From the NCBI RefSeq assembly GCF_900095135.1, contig NZ_LT605205.1:992001-1056000 (forward strand): a DNA stretch of 64,000 bases, in the 5' to 3' direction. Shown piece after piece: positions 54,904-63,312 of the stretch. The DNA is from Proteiniphilum saccharofermentans (GTDB lineage: Bacteria; Bacteroidota; Bacteroidia; Bacteroidales; Dysgonomonadaceae). Both the position numbers and the translations under genes were made by a program. Every line of letters begins with the position of its first letter. Positions within the stretch are counted from its first letter, which is position 1. Under the pieces are notes generated by a model, which was given only the letters and a program-made list of their open reading frames with translations, was not told where the DNA came from and made no database searches.

Positions 54904-56463
54904 TTGGGAGAAGCAAGAAAAATAGAAATCATGGATACCACGCTCCGGGATGGTGAGCAGACCTCCGGCGTGTCGTTTGCGGCACAAGAAAAGGTGAGCG
55001 TGGTGCGCCTTTTGCTCGAAGAGCTGAAGGTCGACCGGGTGGAGATCGCTTCTGCGCGGGTCTCCGAAGGGGAATTCCAGTCCGTGAAAAAAATGGCGCA
55101 GTGGGCGCATACCCATGGTTATATCGACCGGCTCGAGGTGCTGGGATTTGTAGATGGCACCACTTCCCTTGAATGGATCGTGAATGCCGGGTGCAAGGTG
55201 GTGAACTTGCTCTGCAAAGGTTCTTTGAAACACTGTACCTATCAGTTGTGTAAATCGCAGCAAGAACACTTGGCTGATGTAAAGAATACTATCGTCCATG
55301 CACAACGGATGGGGTTGACAGTCAACCTTTATCTTGAAGATTGGTCGAATGGGATGCGCGACTCAAAAGAGTATGTGTTCCGGATGATGGACGGATTGAA
55401 AGATGAAGCAGTGACCCGTTTTATGCTGCCGGATACGCTGGGAGTACTCAATCCCGATGAGACTCATCTATTCTGCTCGGAAATGATTGCTCGTTATCCA
55501 AAACTTCATTTCGATTTTCATGCGCATAACGATTACGATCTGGCTGTGGCTAATGTTTACGAAGCCATCAAAGCCGGTGTGAAAGGGGTGCATGTCACTG
55601 TGAACGGATTGGGAGAACGGGCCGGCAATGCGCCGATTACCAGTGTGGTAGCACTTATTCATGATCACATGGGATTATCTACTAATGTAGATGAATCGAA
55701 GCTCTATAGTGTAAGTAAGGTAGTGGAGAGCTACTCCGGCGTACGTATCCCGAATAATAAGCCGGTTATAGGTGATAATGTATTTACTCAGGTGGCGGGT
55801 GTCCATGCTGACGGCGACAAAAAGAAAAACCTCTATTTCAATGACCTGATGCCCGAACGGTTTGGCCGTTTCCGTGAATATGCACTGGGAAAAAATGCAG
55901 GCCGGTCCAATATCATTAAAAACCTGGAAGCATTGGGTATCGAACTCGATGATGAGGCGACACGTAAAGTGACGGCACGTATCATTGAACTGGGTGACCG
56001 GAAAGAGATCGTGAACCTCGATGAATTGCCTTATATCGTTTCCGATGTGCTGAAGAACGGTGTCGAAAATCAGGATATCAAGATGCTCAACTATTCGCTC
56101 ACACTGACAGACGGATTGAGACCAACCGCCACTGTGAAGATATCGATAAAAGGTGAAATATATCAGGAGACCGCAGCGGGAGACGGACAATATCATGCTT
56201 TTTCAAAAGCAATGTATAAGATATACAAAAAACTCGATAAACCTGCCCCCGAACTGATTGACTATGTCGTGGTAATCCCCCCGGGAGGGAAAACGAACGC
56301 ATATGTGCAGACTGTAATCACCTGGAAATTCCAGGACAAGGTGTTCAAAACCCGTGCGTTGGATATCGACCAGACGGTGGCAGCTATCAAGGCGACAATG
56401 AAAATGTTGAATATGATAGAAAGCGGGAATATTCCCAATATGAATTATATGAGATTACCCTGA
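54904..56463 (+). CDS. cimA: Second 2-isopropylmalate synthase-family enzyme, candidate citramalate synthase (TTG start)
   Basis: The 519-residue protein shares the barrel with LeuA ([48 protein letters not shown]) and a C-terminal LeuA dimer domain (about 400-515). The TTG at 54904 is chosen because family N-termini include [15 protein letters not shown], which the ATG at 54931 would cut. Because leuA is already present and no ilvA lies in the operon, it may condense pyruvate and acetyl-CoA to citramalate for isoleucine. The gene symbol is therefore provisional; a second isopropylmalate synthase is the alternative. Confidence 0.75.
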   Translation: MGEARKIEIMDTTLRDGEQTSGVSFAAQEKVSVVRLLLEELKVDRVEIASARVSEGEFQSVKKMAQWAHTHGYIDRLEVLGFVDGTTSLEWIVNAGCKVVNLLCKGSLKHCTYQLCKSQQEHLADVKNTIVHAQRMGLTVNLYLEDWSNGMRDSKEYVFRMMDGLKDEAVTRFMLPDTLGVLNPDETHLFCSEMIARYPKLHFDFHAHNDYDLAVANVYEAIKAGVKGVHVTVNGLGERAGNAPITSVVALIHDHMGLSTNVDESKLYSVSKVVESYSGVRIPNNKPVIGDNVFTQVAGVHADGDKKKNLYFNDLMPERFGRFREYALGKNAGRSNIIKNLEALGIELDDEATRKVTARIIELGDRKEIVNLDELPYIVSDVLKNGVENQDIKMLNYSLTLTDGLRPTATVKISIKGEIYQETAAGDGQYHAFSKAMYKIYKKLDKPAPELIDYVVVIPPGGKTNAYVQTVITWKFQDKVFKTRALDIDQTVAAIKATMKMLNMIESGNIPNMNYMRLP

Positions 56464-56509
56464 TTGATGTGATGATTGAATGAGATTGAGAACTTCTTAA
56501 CTCTTCACC

Positions 56510-56537
56510 TAATTGGTAATTAGTAATTTGTAATTTA
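56510..56537 (+). repeat. TAATTRGTAATT-type junction repeat before leuB
   Basis: AATTGGTAATTAGTAATTTG and TAATTTAA end 7 bp before the leuB start; the unit is almost the same as before leuC. Confidence 0.75.
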
Positions 56538-56543
56538 AATAAA

Positions 56544-57611
56544 ATGCAATTAAAAATAGCTGTACTGCCGGGCGACGGAATAGGCCCGGAGATTATGAAA
56601 CAGGCGCTGAATATTACTTCGGCAGTTTGTGAAAAATTCGGTCATACTTTGACATACAAAGAGGCCATTGTAGGCGCCTGTGCTATTGACGCAACCGGTG
56701 ATCCTTATCCTGCCGAAACGCATGAACTCTGTATGCAGAGTGATGCAGTGCTTTTTGGCGCTATTGGTGACCCCAAATATGATAATGATCCCAATGCCAA
56801 AGTACGTCCAGAGCAAGGATTACTTCGCATGCGCAAACAGTTGGGGCTCTATGGGAATATCCGCCCGGTAATGACTTTTCCTTCACTGGTCCATAAGTCA
56901 CCCTTGCGTGCCGACCTGGTAGATGGTGCTGATTTTGTCTGTATCCGTGAACTTACGGGCGGTATGTATTTCGGTCGCCCCCAGGGTCGCAGTGAAGATG
57001 GCAATACAGCTTATGATACTTGTGTTTATACCCGCGAAGAGATAGAGCGGGTGTTACACCTAGCCTATAAATTTGCCGGTCAGCGACGCAAAAAACTGAC
57101 CGTAGTAGATAAGGCAAACGTAATTGCTACTTCACGACTATGGCGTCAGATTGCACAGGAGATTGCACCCCAATATCCTGATATTGAAACCGATTTCCTC
57201 TTCGTGGACAATGCTGCCATGCGTATTATCCAATGGCCTAAAAGCTTCGATGTGATGGTGACCGAAAATCTTTTTGGTGATATCCTTACTGATGAGGCAT
57301 CCGTGATTACCGGTTCATTGGGATTACTCCCTTCGGCATCCGTCGGCTTACATACATCGCTTTTCGAGCCGATCCATGGATCCTATCCGCAGGCGACCGG
57401 TAAGAATATTGCCAACCCCTTGGCCATGATTTTATCTGCAGCACTGATGTTTGAATATGGTTTCAACCTGATGGAGGAAGGTGCGCTTATCCGTAAGGCA
57501 GTCAACGCAAGCCTTGAAACGGGAGTTGTTACCGAAGATATTGCCGATGGTGGAAAAGCATACAGTACCTCAGACGTAGGAGAGTGGATCGAACGGTTTG
57601 TGAGAGGTTGA
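56544..57611 (+). CDS. leuB: 3-isopropylmalate dehydrogenase
   Basis: The 355-residue enzyme has GDGIGPEIM at the N-terminus, the substrate-arginine region [15 protein letters not shown] and the NAD-binding [30 protein letters not shown] holds metal-binding aspartates. It oxidises 3-isopropylmalate, and homologues also accept 3-methylmalate in the citramalate route. Confidence 0.96.
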   Translation: MQLKIAVLPGDGIGPEIMKQALNITSAVCEKFGHTLTYKEAIVGACAIDATGDPYPAETHELCMQSDAVLFGAIGDPKYDNDPNAKVRPEQGLLRMRKQLGLYGNIRPVMTFPSLVHKSPLRADLVDGADFVCIRELTGGMYFGRPQGRSEDGNTAYDTCVYTREEIERVLHLAYKFAGQRRKKLTVVDKANVIATSRLWRQIAQEIAPQYPDIETDFLFVDNAAMRIIQWPKSFDVMVTENLFGDILTDEASVITGSLGLLPSASVGLHTSLFEPIHGSYPQATGKNIANPLAMILSAALMFEYGFNLMEEGALIRKAVNASLETGVVTEDIADGGKAYSTSDVGEWIERFVRG

Positions 57612-57672
57612 GAAGATGGGAGATTGGAGTGGAGAAGTGGAAAGGTATGAGATTGGGAGGAATATGCCCCCA

Positions 57673-57714
57673 ATCTTGAATCTTGAATTTTGAATCTTGA
57701 ATTTTGAATTTGAA
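57673..57714 (+). repeat. TTGAATCTTGAATTT repeat before ilvD
   Basis: AATCTTGAATCTTGAATTTT and GAATCTTGAATTTTGAATTT directly precede the ilvD ATG. The preceding 60 bp are purine-rich (GAGAAGATGGGAGATTGGAG). Confidence 0.75.
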
Positions 57715-59556
57715 ATGAATAAAAATATAAATAAAAGCGATTTGCGCAGCGCGACTAGTACACAGGGACGCCTTATGGCCGGTGCGCGTGCGCTTTGGCA
57801 TGCCAATGGCATGACACGCGAACAGATGGGGAAACCGATTATCGCTATCGTCAATTCCTTTACGCAGTTCGTTCCGGGCCATACGCACTTGCACGGGATA
57901 GGACAGATGGTAAAGGCGGAGATCGAGAAATTGGGTTGTTTTGCTGCAGAGTTCAATACCATCGCCGTGGATGACGGTATCGCCATGGGACACGACGGTA
58001 TGTTATACTCCCTTCCGTCGCGCGACCTGATCGCCGACTCGGTAGAGTATATGGTCAATGCCCACAAGGCAGATGCCATGATCTGCATCAGTAACTGCGA
58101 CAAGATCACTCCGGGAATGCTGATCGCTGCCATGCGGCTGAATATACCAACAATCTTTGTATCGGGTGGGCCGATGGAAGCAGGGAAGATCGGTGATGAG
58201 CAGATCGACCTAATTGACGCCATGATCGAATCGGCCGACGAGTCGGTTTCCGATGAACGGATAGCCCAACTCGAACAACTGGCTTGTCCTACCTGTGGAT
58301 CCTGTTCCGGAATGTTCACTGCTAACTCCATGAACTGCCTCAATGAGGCAATCGGATTGGCGCTTCCCGGTAACGGAACCATCCTGGCAACGCATGTCAA
58401 CCGCAAGCAACTGTTTATCGACGCTGCACGCCAGATCGTGGAGAATGCTTACAGGTACTACTCTGAGGGTGACGATACGGTGTTGCCGAGGAATATTGCC
58501 ACACGTGAATCTTTCCTCAACGCCATGACGCTCGATATCGCTATGGGTGGTTCTACCAACACCATTCTCCATACGCTGGCCATAGCCCACGAGGGGGAGA
58601 TCGACTTCTCACTCGATGATATCGACGCCCTCTCTCGCCGTGTACCATGCATTTGTAAGGTAGCACCCAACTCGAAAAAATACCATATCCAGGATGTGAA
58701 CCGTGCCGGTGGTATCATGGGGATACTGAATGAACTGGCAAAAGCCGGACTGGTCAATACTTCGGTGCATCGTGCCGATGGACGTACTCTGGCTGAGGCA
58801 TTGAAAGAATATGATATTACCAACGGAAATCCGGGTGAAGAGGCCCGGAGGATCTATTCTTCTGCTCCGGGTAACCGGTACAATATCGTGATGGCTTCAC
58901 AGAATGCACAATTCAAGGAGCTGGATACCGATAGGGAGAACGGCTGTATCCGTAGTGTGGGGCATGCTTATACCAAAGACGGGGGATTGGCCATCCTGAA
59001 AGGGAATATCGCTGAAAAAGGGTGTGTGGTGAAGACTGCCGGTGTGGATGAAAGCATCTGGAAATTCAGCGGTACTGCCAAAGTATTCCATTCGCAGGAT
59101 GATGCCTGCACCGGCATCCTTAACGGAGAGGTACAGGCCGGCGATGTGGTGGTGATTGTCTATGAAGGCCCGAAAGGTGGCCCCGGTATGCAGGAGATGC
59201 TTTATCCTACATCCTATATCAAAGCAAGACACCTCGGAACTGAATGTGCATTGATTACCGACGGGCGTTTTTCGGGTGGTACTTCGGGCCTCTCCATCGG
59301 GCATATCTCTCCTGAAGCGGCCGCAGGTGGCGCTGTCGGACTAGTACGCGACGGAGACATCATCGAGATAGATATTCCTGCCCGTTCCATCAACTTAAAG
59401 ATTTCTGAAGCAGAGCTTCAGGAAAGAAGAAGAGAAGAAGAAGCTAAAGGTGAAAATGCTTTTAAGCCTCAACGCGATAGAGTGATTTCAAAAGCATTGA
59501 AAGCATATGCCGCTTTTGTGAGTTCGGCCGACCTCGGAGCGGTCAGGATCATTTAA
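57715..59556 (+). CDS. ilvD: Dihydroxyacid dehydratase
   Basis: The ATG at 57715 gives 613 residues ([19 protein letters not shown]); an earlier ATG at 57697 lies in the repeat. Cluster cysteines are in [12 protein letters not shown] and [17 protein letters not shown], and [20 protein letters not shown] is the conserved C-terminal motif. It makes 2-keto acids for valine and isoleucine from dihydroxy acids. Confidence 0.96.
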   Translation: MNKNINKSDLRSATSTQGRLMAGARALWHANGMTREQMGKPIIAIVNSFTQFVPGHTHLHGIGQMVKAEIEKLGCFAAEFNTIAVDDGIAMGHDGMLYSLPSRDLIADSVEYMVNAHKADAMICISNCDKITPGMLIAAMRLNIPTIFVSGGPMEAGKIGDEQIDLIDAMIESADESVSDERIAQLEQLACPTCGSCSGMFTANSMNCLNEAIGLALPGNGTILATHVNRKQLFIDAARQIVENAYRYYSEGDDTVLPRNIATRESFLNAMTLDIAMGGSTNTILHTLAIAHEGEIDFSLDDIDALSRRVPCICKVAPNSKKYHIQDVNRAGGIMGILNELAKAGLVNTSVHRADGRTLAEALKEYDITNGNPGEEARRIYSSAPGNRYNIVMASQNAQFKELDTDRENGCIRSVGHAYTKDGGLAILKGNIAEKGCVVKTAGVDESIWKFSGTAKVFHSQDDACTGILNGEVQAGDVVVIVYEGPKGGPGMQEMLYPTSYIKARHLGTECALITDGRFSGGTSGLSIGHISPEAAAGGAVGLVRDGDIIEIDIPARSINLKISEAELQERRREEEAKGENAFKPQRDRVISKALKAYAAFVSSADLGAVRII

Positions 59557-59571
59557 TGTAACTTTTGCAAT

Positions 59572-59612
59572 TATATTTGCAGCTGAAGATGAGGCCTCTA
59601 AATATTTTGTAG
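59572..59612 (+). promoter_or_regulatory. Possible internal promoter and mini-leader before ilvB
   Basis: TATATTTG at 59572-59579 matches the -7 box, without a clear -33 TTG. Ten bases later a seven-codon frame, 59589-59612, reads MRPLNIL and stops. ATATTTT (59602-59608), which covers the Ile and Leu codons, pairs with AAAATAT (59618-59624). No T-run terminator follows, so attenuation is only a possibility. Confidence 0.35.
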
Positions 59613-59723
59613 GTCAGAAAATATCGTCAGTCGGAGGTTTTAGTTGCAACTATACGACTTACGAAACTTAAATTAGTGAAACAAGAAATACAATTTTAGG
59701 TTCAAGTTTAAAGAGAAGAGTGT

Positions 59724-61448
59724 ATGAACAGAGATAATCAAACGGAAAACATTCCGGGTAGTGAGATACTTATTCGCTCACTGATCGCCGAAGGGGTAGA
59801 TACCATATTCGGCTATCCGGGTGGGGCTATCATGCCTGTATTCGATGCCTTGTACGATCATAAAGATAAGATCAGGCACATACTGGTGCGTCATGAACAG
59901 GGTGCGCTCCATGCAGCACAGGGATATGCAAGGGTTTCGGAAAAGGTAGGGGTGGCTCTTGTCACATCAGGCCCCGGGGCAACTAATGCGATCACCGGCA
60001 TCACCGATGCAATGATGGACAGTACGCCGTTAGTGGTGATCTCGGGGCAGGTCAATTCCACCTTGTTGGGATCTGACGCTTTTCAGGAAGCCGATGTGAT
60101 CGGCGTTACCCAACCCATCACCAAATGGGCTTATCAGGTGCGCCGCGCTGAGGATATCGCATGGGCAGTCTCAAGGGCATTCTATATTGCTTCAAGCGGC
60201 CGGCCCGGCCCTGTGGTATTGGACATTGCAAAAGATGCACAAGTGCTTAAATGTGACTATTCCTACCAAAAGACGACCTTCTTAAGGAGTTATCATCCTC
60301 TGCCCGAAGTGGAAGAGGAGAAGATAAGGATGGCAGCCGATCTCATCAATAGTGCCAAAAAGCCGTTTGCACTGGTTGGGCAGGGAGTAATCCTCGGCAA
60401 TGCCGAGCAGGAGTTATGCGACTTCCTGGAAAAAGGAGGGATTCCTTTCGGGTCGACTATCCTGGGATTGTCGGCTATACCTTCCGGTCATCCTCTTAAT
60501 CAAGGTATGCTGGGTATGCACGGGAACGTGGCAACCAATATCAAGACGAATGAATGTGATGTGTTGATCGCTATCGGGATGCGTTTTGACGACCGTGTGA
60601 CCGGTGACCTGAAGACCTATGCAAAACAGGCTAAGGTGATCCATTTCGATATAGACCTTGCCGAAATGGACAAGAACGTGAAGACTACCGTGAAAGTATT
60701 GGGCGATGCCAAACAAACACTGCCGATGGTAACTGCCCTGATGGAGAAAAAGTCTCATCCCGAATGGTTGGAAGAGTTCAAACCCTATGCACAGAAGGAA
60801 TACGATTGCATCATAAAAAATGAACTCTATCCTGAAAATGGAGGAGAGATAAAGATGGGCGAAGTAGTGAATAAAATCACCGAAGCCACACAAAACAAGG
60901 CAATTTGCGTGACCGATGTGGGACAACACCAGATGATGGCTACCCGTTATTTCAAGTACAATCAATCGCGCAGTATGGTTACATCGGGCGGATTGGGTAC
61001 GATGGGATTCGGCCTGCCCGCCGGTATCGGTGCCAAATATGGCGCACCCGACAGAACGGTTTGCATCTTCGTGGGTGACGGGGGACTGCAGATGACGATC
61101 CAGGAATTTGGCACCATTATGGAGTATGGTATAGATGTGAAGATCATTCTCCTGAACAATAATTATCTGGGGATGGTACGTCAGTGGCAGGAACTCTTTT
61201 TTGACGAACGCTATTCGGAAACACACCTTAAAAATCCTGATTTTATCAAGATTGCTGATGCATACAATATCAAGGGACGGAAAGTGACACAGCGCGCAGA
61301 ACTCGATGCCGCTATACAGGAGATGCTCCAACATAAAGGGGCATACCTGCTTGAAGTGTTGGTGGAAACCAAAGGGATGGTTTACCCGATGGTGCCTGCA
61401 GGAGGGACTATTACCAATATTCTTCTTGGAAATGGAAACTCTTTGTAA
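59724..61448 (+). CDS. ilvB: Acetolactate synthase large subunit
   Basis: The 574-residue ThDP enzyme has the catalytic glutamate in RHEQGALHAAQGYAR, LVTSGPGATNAITG, and the ThDP-Mg motif GDGGLQMTIQEFGTIMEYG to NNNYLGMV. It makes acetolactate or acetohydroxybutyrate. A 167-bp gap with a possible promoter separates it from ilvD. Confidence 0.96.
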   Translation: MNRDNQTENIPGSEILIRSLIAEGVDTIFGYPGGAIMPVFDALYDHKDKIRHILVRHEQGALHAAQGYARVSEKVGVALVTSGPGATNAITGITDAMMDSTPLVVISGQVNSTLLGSDAFQEADVIGVTQPITKWAYQVRRAEDIAWAVSRAFYIASSGRPGPVVLDIAKDAQVLKCDYSYQKTTFLRSYHPLPEVEEEKIRMAADLINSAKKPFALVGQGVILGNAEQELCDFLEKGGIPFGSTILGLSAIPSGHPLNQGMLGMHGNVATNIKTNECDVLIAIGMRFDDRVTGDLKTYAKQAKVIHFDIDLAEMDKNVKTTVKVLGDAKQTLPMVTALMEKKSHPEWLEEFKPYAQKEYDCIIKNELYPENGGEIKMGEVVNKITEATQNKAICVTDVGQHQMMATRYFKYNQSRSMVTSGGLGTMGFGLPAGIGAKYGAPDRTVCIFVGDGGLQMTIQEFGTIMEYGIDVKIILLNNNYLGMVRQWQELFFDERYSETHLKNPDFIKIADAYNIKGRKVTQRAELDAAIQEMLQHKGAYLLEVLVETKGMVYPMVPAGGTITNILLGNGNSL

Positions 61449-61491
61449 TGTGAAAAATGAAAAAATGAAAAATTAAAAGTGGAAAACTAAA
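61449..61491 (+). repeat. GAAAAATG-type junction repeat before ilvN
   Basis: GTGAAAAATGAAAAAATGAA and AAATTAAAAGTGG make up the gap. The reverse complement of this unit occurs before nqrE. Confidence 0.7.
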
Positions 61492-62067
61492 ATGGACGGG
61501 AATAAAACATTATATACCATCACTATTTTCTCCGAAAATACGGTAGGTGTGCTCAATCAAATCACGACGATCTTTACCCGAAGGCAACTCAATATCGAGA
61601 CATTGTCTGTCTCTCCTTCTGCAATCCGCGGGATACATAAATTCACCATTACCACTTTTTCCGACAGCGAAGAGGTGATGAAAAAACTGGTACGGTTGAT
61701 CGACAAGCGGGTAGATATCCTGAAGGCCTATTTCAATACAAACGAGGACCTGGTCCATCAGGAATTGGCGCTTTATAAGCTCTCCACAGAGAAAGTGATG
61801 GAGCACGGTTCCATAGAATATCTGGTGAGAAAGTATAATATCCGGGTTCTGGAGGTCAACAAAGACTGCGTGGTATTCCTGAAGGCAGGACATTACGAAG
61901 AGACCCAGGGACTCTTCGAGGAACTGGCCGATACCATCGGTGTGTTGCAGTTCGTTCGTTCGGGAAGGATTGCTATCACCAAATCGAAAGTAGAACGTTT
62001 GAGTGATATGCTGGCCAAATGGGAACAGCAAAGGATCGTCATTGTCAATCCGGAAAGTGCAATATAA
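61492..62067 (+). CDS. ilvN: Acetolactate synthase regulatory subunit
   Basis: The 191-residue protein has an N-terminal ACT domain (TLYTITIFSENTVGVLNQIT, IFTRRQLNIETLSVSPS) and an IlvH-type C-terminal domain. ACT domains of this family bind valine for feedback control of IlvB. It starts 43 bp after ilvB. Confidence 0.95.
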   Translation: MDGNKTLYTITIFSENTVGVLNQITTIFTRRQLNIETLSVSPSAIRGIHKFTITTFSDSEEVMKKLVRLIDKRVDILKAYFNTNEDLVHQELALYKLSTEKVMEHGSIEYLVRKYNIRVLEVNKDCVVFLKAGHYEETQGLFEELADTIGVLQFVRSGRIAITKSKVERLSDMLAKWEQQRIVIVNPESAI

Positions 62068-62103
62068 AATCAATAAACAGAAAAATAATAAAAATTTAAA
62101 CAA

Positions 62104-63150
62104 ATGGCAAAAATGAATTTTGGCGGGGTTGAGGAAAATGTAGTTACTCGCGAGGAATTTCCCCTTGAAAAAGCTCGGGAGGTATTGAAAGATGAAACAA
62201 TCGCGGTGATTGGTTACGGCGTGCAAGGTCCCGGACAATCCCTCAACCTGCGTGATAACGGTTTTAATGTGATCATAGGACAACGGAAAGAGAGTAAAAC
62301 CTGGGATAAGGCGGTAGCCGACGGCTGGGTGCCGGGCGAGACGCTTTTCGAAATTGAAGAAGCATGTGAACGGGGGACTATTATTCAATACCTGCTGTCT
62401 GATGCGGCACAAATTACCTTATGGGACACAGTGAAGAAACATCTGACTCCCGGCAAGGCACTCTATTTCTCACACGGCTTCGGTATTACCTATAAAGACC
62501 GTACCGGGATTGTTCCTCCTGCCGATGTGGATGTGATCCTGGTTGCTCCCAAAGGGTCGGGTACGAGCCTCCGTAAGATGTTTCTGGAAGGACGGGGGTT
62601 GAACTCCAGCTATGCCGTTTATCAGGACGCTACCGGAAAGGCACACGACCGTGCTGTCGCACTCGGTATTGGCGTTGGTTCAGGTTACCTGTTTGAAACT
62701 GATTTCAAACGCGAAGTATATTCCGACCTGACGGGCGAGCGTGGTACGCTGATGGGGGCTATTCAGGGATTGTTGCTGGCACAATATGAAGTGTTGCGTG
62801 AAAACGGACACACACCCTCTGAGGCATTTAATGAAACTGTAGAAGAGCTAACCCAGTCGTTGATGCCGTTATTTGCCGAGAAAGGGATGGACTGGATGTA
62901 TGCCAACTGTTCTACTACTGCGCAACGTGGCGCTCTCGACTGGATGGGGCCGTTCCATGATGCTACCAAGCCGGTATTCGAAAAGCTCTATAAAGAAGTC
63001 GCCTGCGGCAATGAAGCACAACGTTCTATCGACAGCAATTCTCAGGCCGACTACCGGGAAAAACTGGAAGAGGAATTGAAAGCCCTTCGCGAAAGTGAAA
63101 TGTGGCAGACCGGAGCTGTCGTGAGAAAGCTGCGTCCGGAGAATAATTGA
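62104..63150 (+). CDS. ilvC: Ketol-acid reductoisomerase
   Basis: The 348-residue enzyme has the dinucleotide motif GYGVQGPGQSLNL, followed by IIGQRKESKTW as cofactor-specificity loop, and the knotted all-helical domain with Mg ligands in SDLTGERGTLMGAIQGLL and EAFNETVEELTQS. It turns acetolactate into dihydroxyisovalerate. It is last in the operon and is followed by a terminator. Confidence 0.96.
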   Translation: MAKMNFGGVEENVVTREEFPLEKAREVLKDETIAVIGYGVQGPGQSLNLRDNGFNVIIGQRKESKTWDKAVADGWVPGETLFEIEEACERGTIIQYLLSDAAQITLWDTVKKHLTPGKALYFSHGFGITYKDRTGIVPPADVDVILVAPKGSGTSLRKMFLEGRGLNSSYAVYQDATGKAHDRAVALGIGVGSGYLFETDFKREVYSDLTGERGTLMGAIQGLLLAQYEVLRENGHTPSEAFNETVEELTQSLMPLFAEKGMDWMYANCSTTAQRGALDWMGPFHDATKPVFEKLYKEVACGNEAQRSIDSNSQADYREKLEEELKALRESEMWQTGAVVRKLRPENN

Positions 63151-63177
63151 TTACTGCAAAACTGATTAGCAGTAGAT

Positions 63178-63213
63178 AAAAAGAGCCTGGCATTTCGTCG
63201 GGCTCTTTTTTTA
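63178..63213 (+). terminator. Terminator of the leu-ilv operon
   Basis: AAAAAGAGCC at 63178-63187 pairs with GGCTCTTTTT at 63201-63210 and is followed by more Ts, 28 bp after ilvC. Confidence 0.85.
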
Positions 63214-63229
63214 TTATCAAAATCGTTGA

Positions 63230-63311
63230 ATTGTGAAATTGTTGAATCTTGAAATTCCAAACTCAGCCTGAAATTTCAACCTCAAATCCTGAATCTTGAA
63301 TCTTGAATTTT
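63230..63311. repeat. TTGAATCTTGAAATT repeat between ilvC and pdxA
   Basis: TTGTGAAATTGTTGAATCTT, CTGAAATTTCAACC and CTGAATCTTGAATCTTGAAT fill the convergent gap after the terminator. A TGAAATTTCA palindrome is included. Confidence 0.65.
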
Positions 63312-63312
63312 C

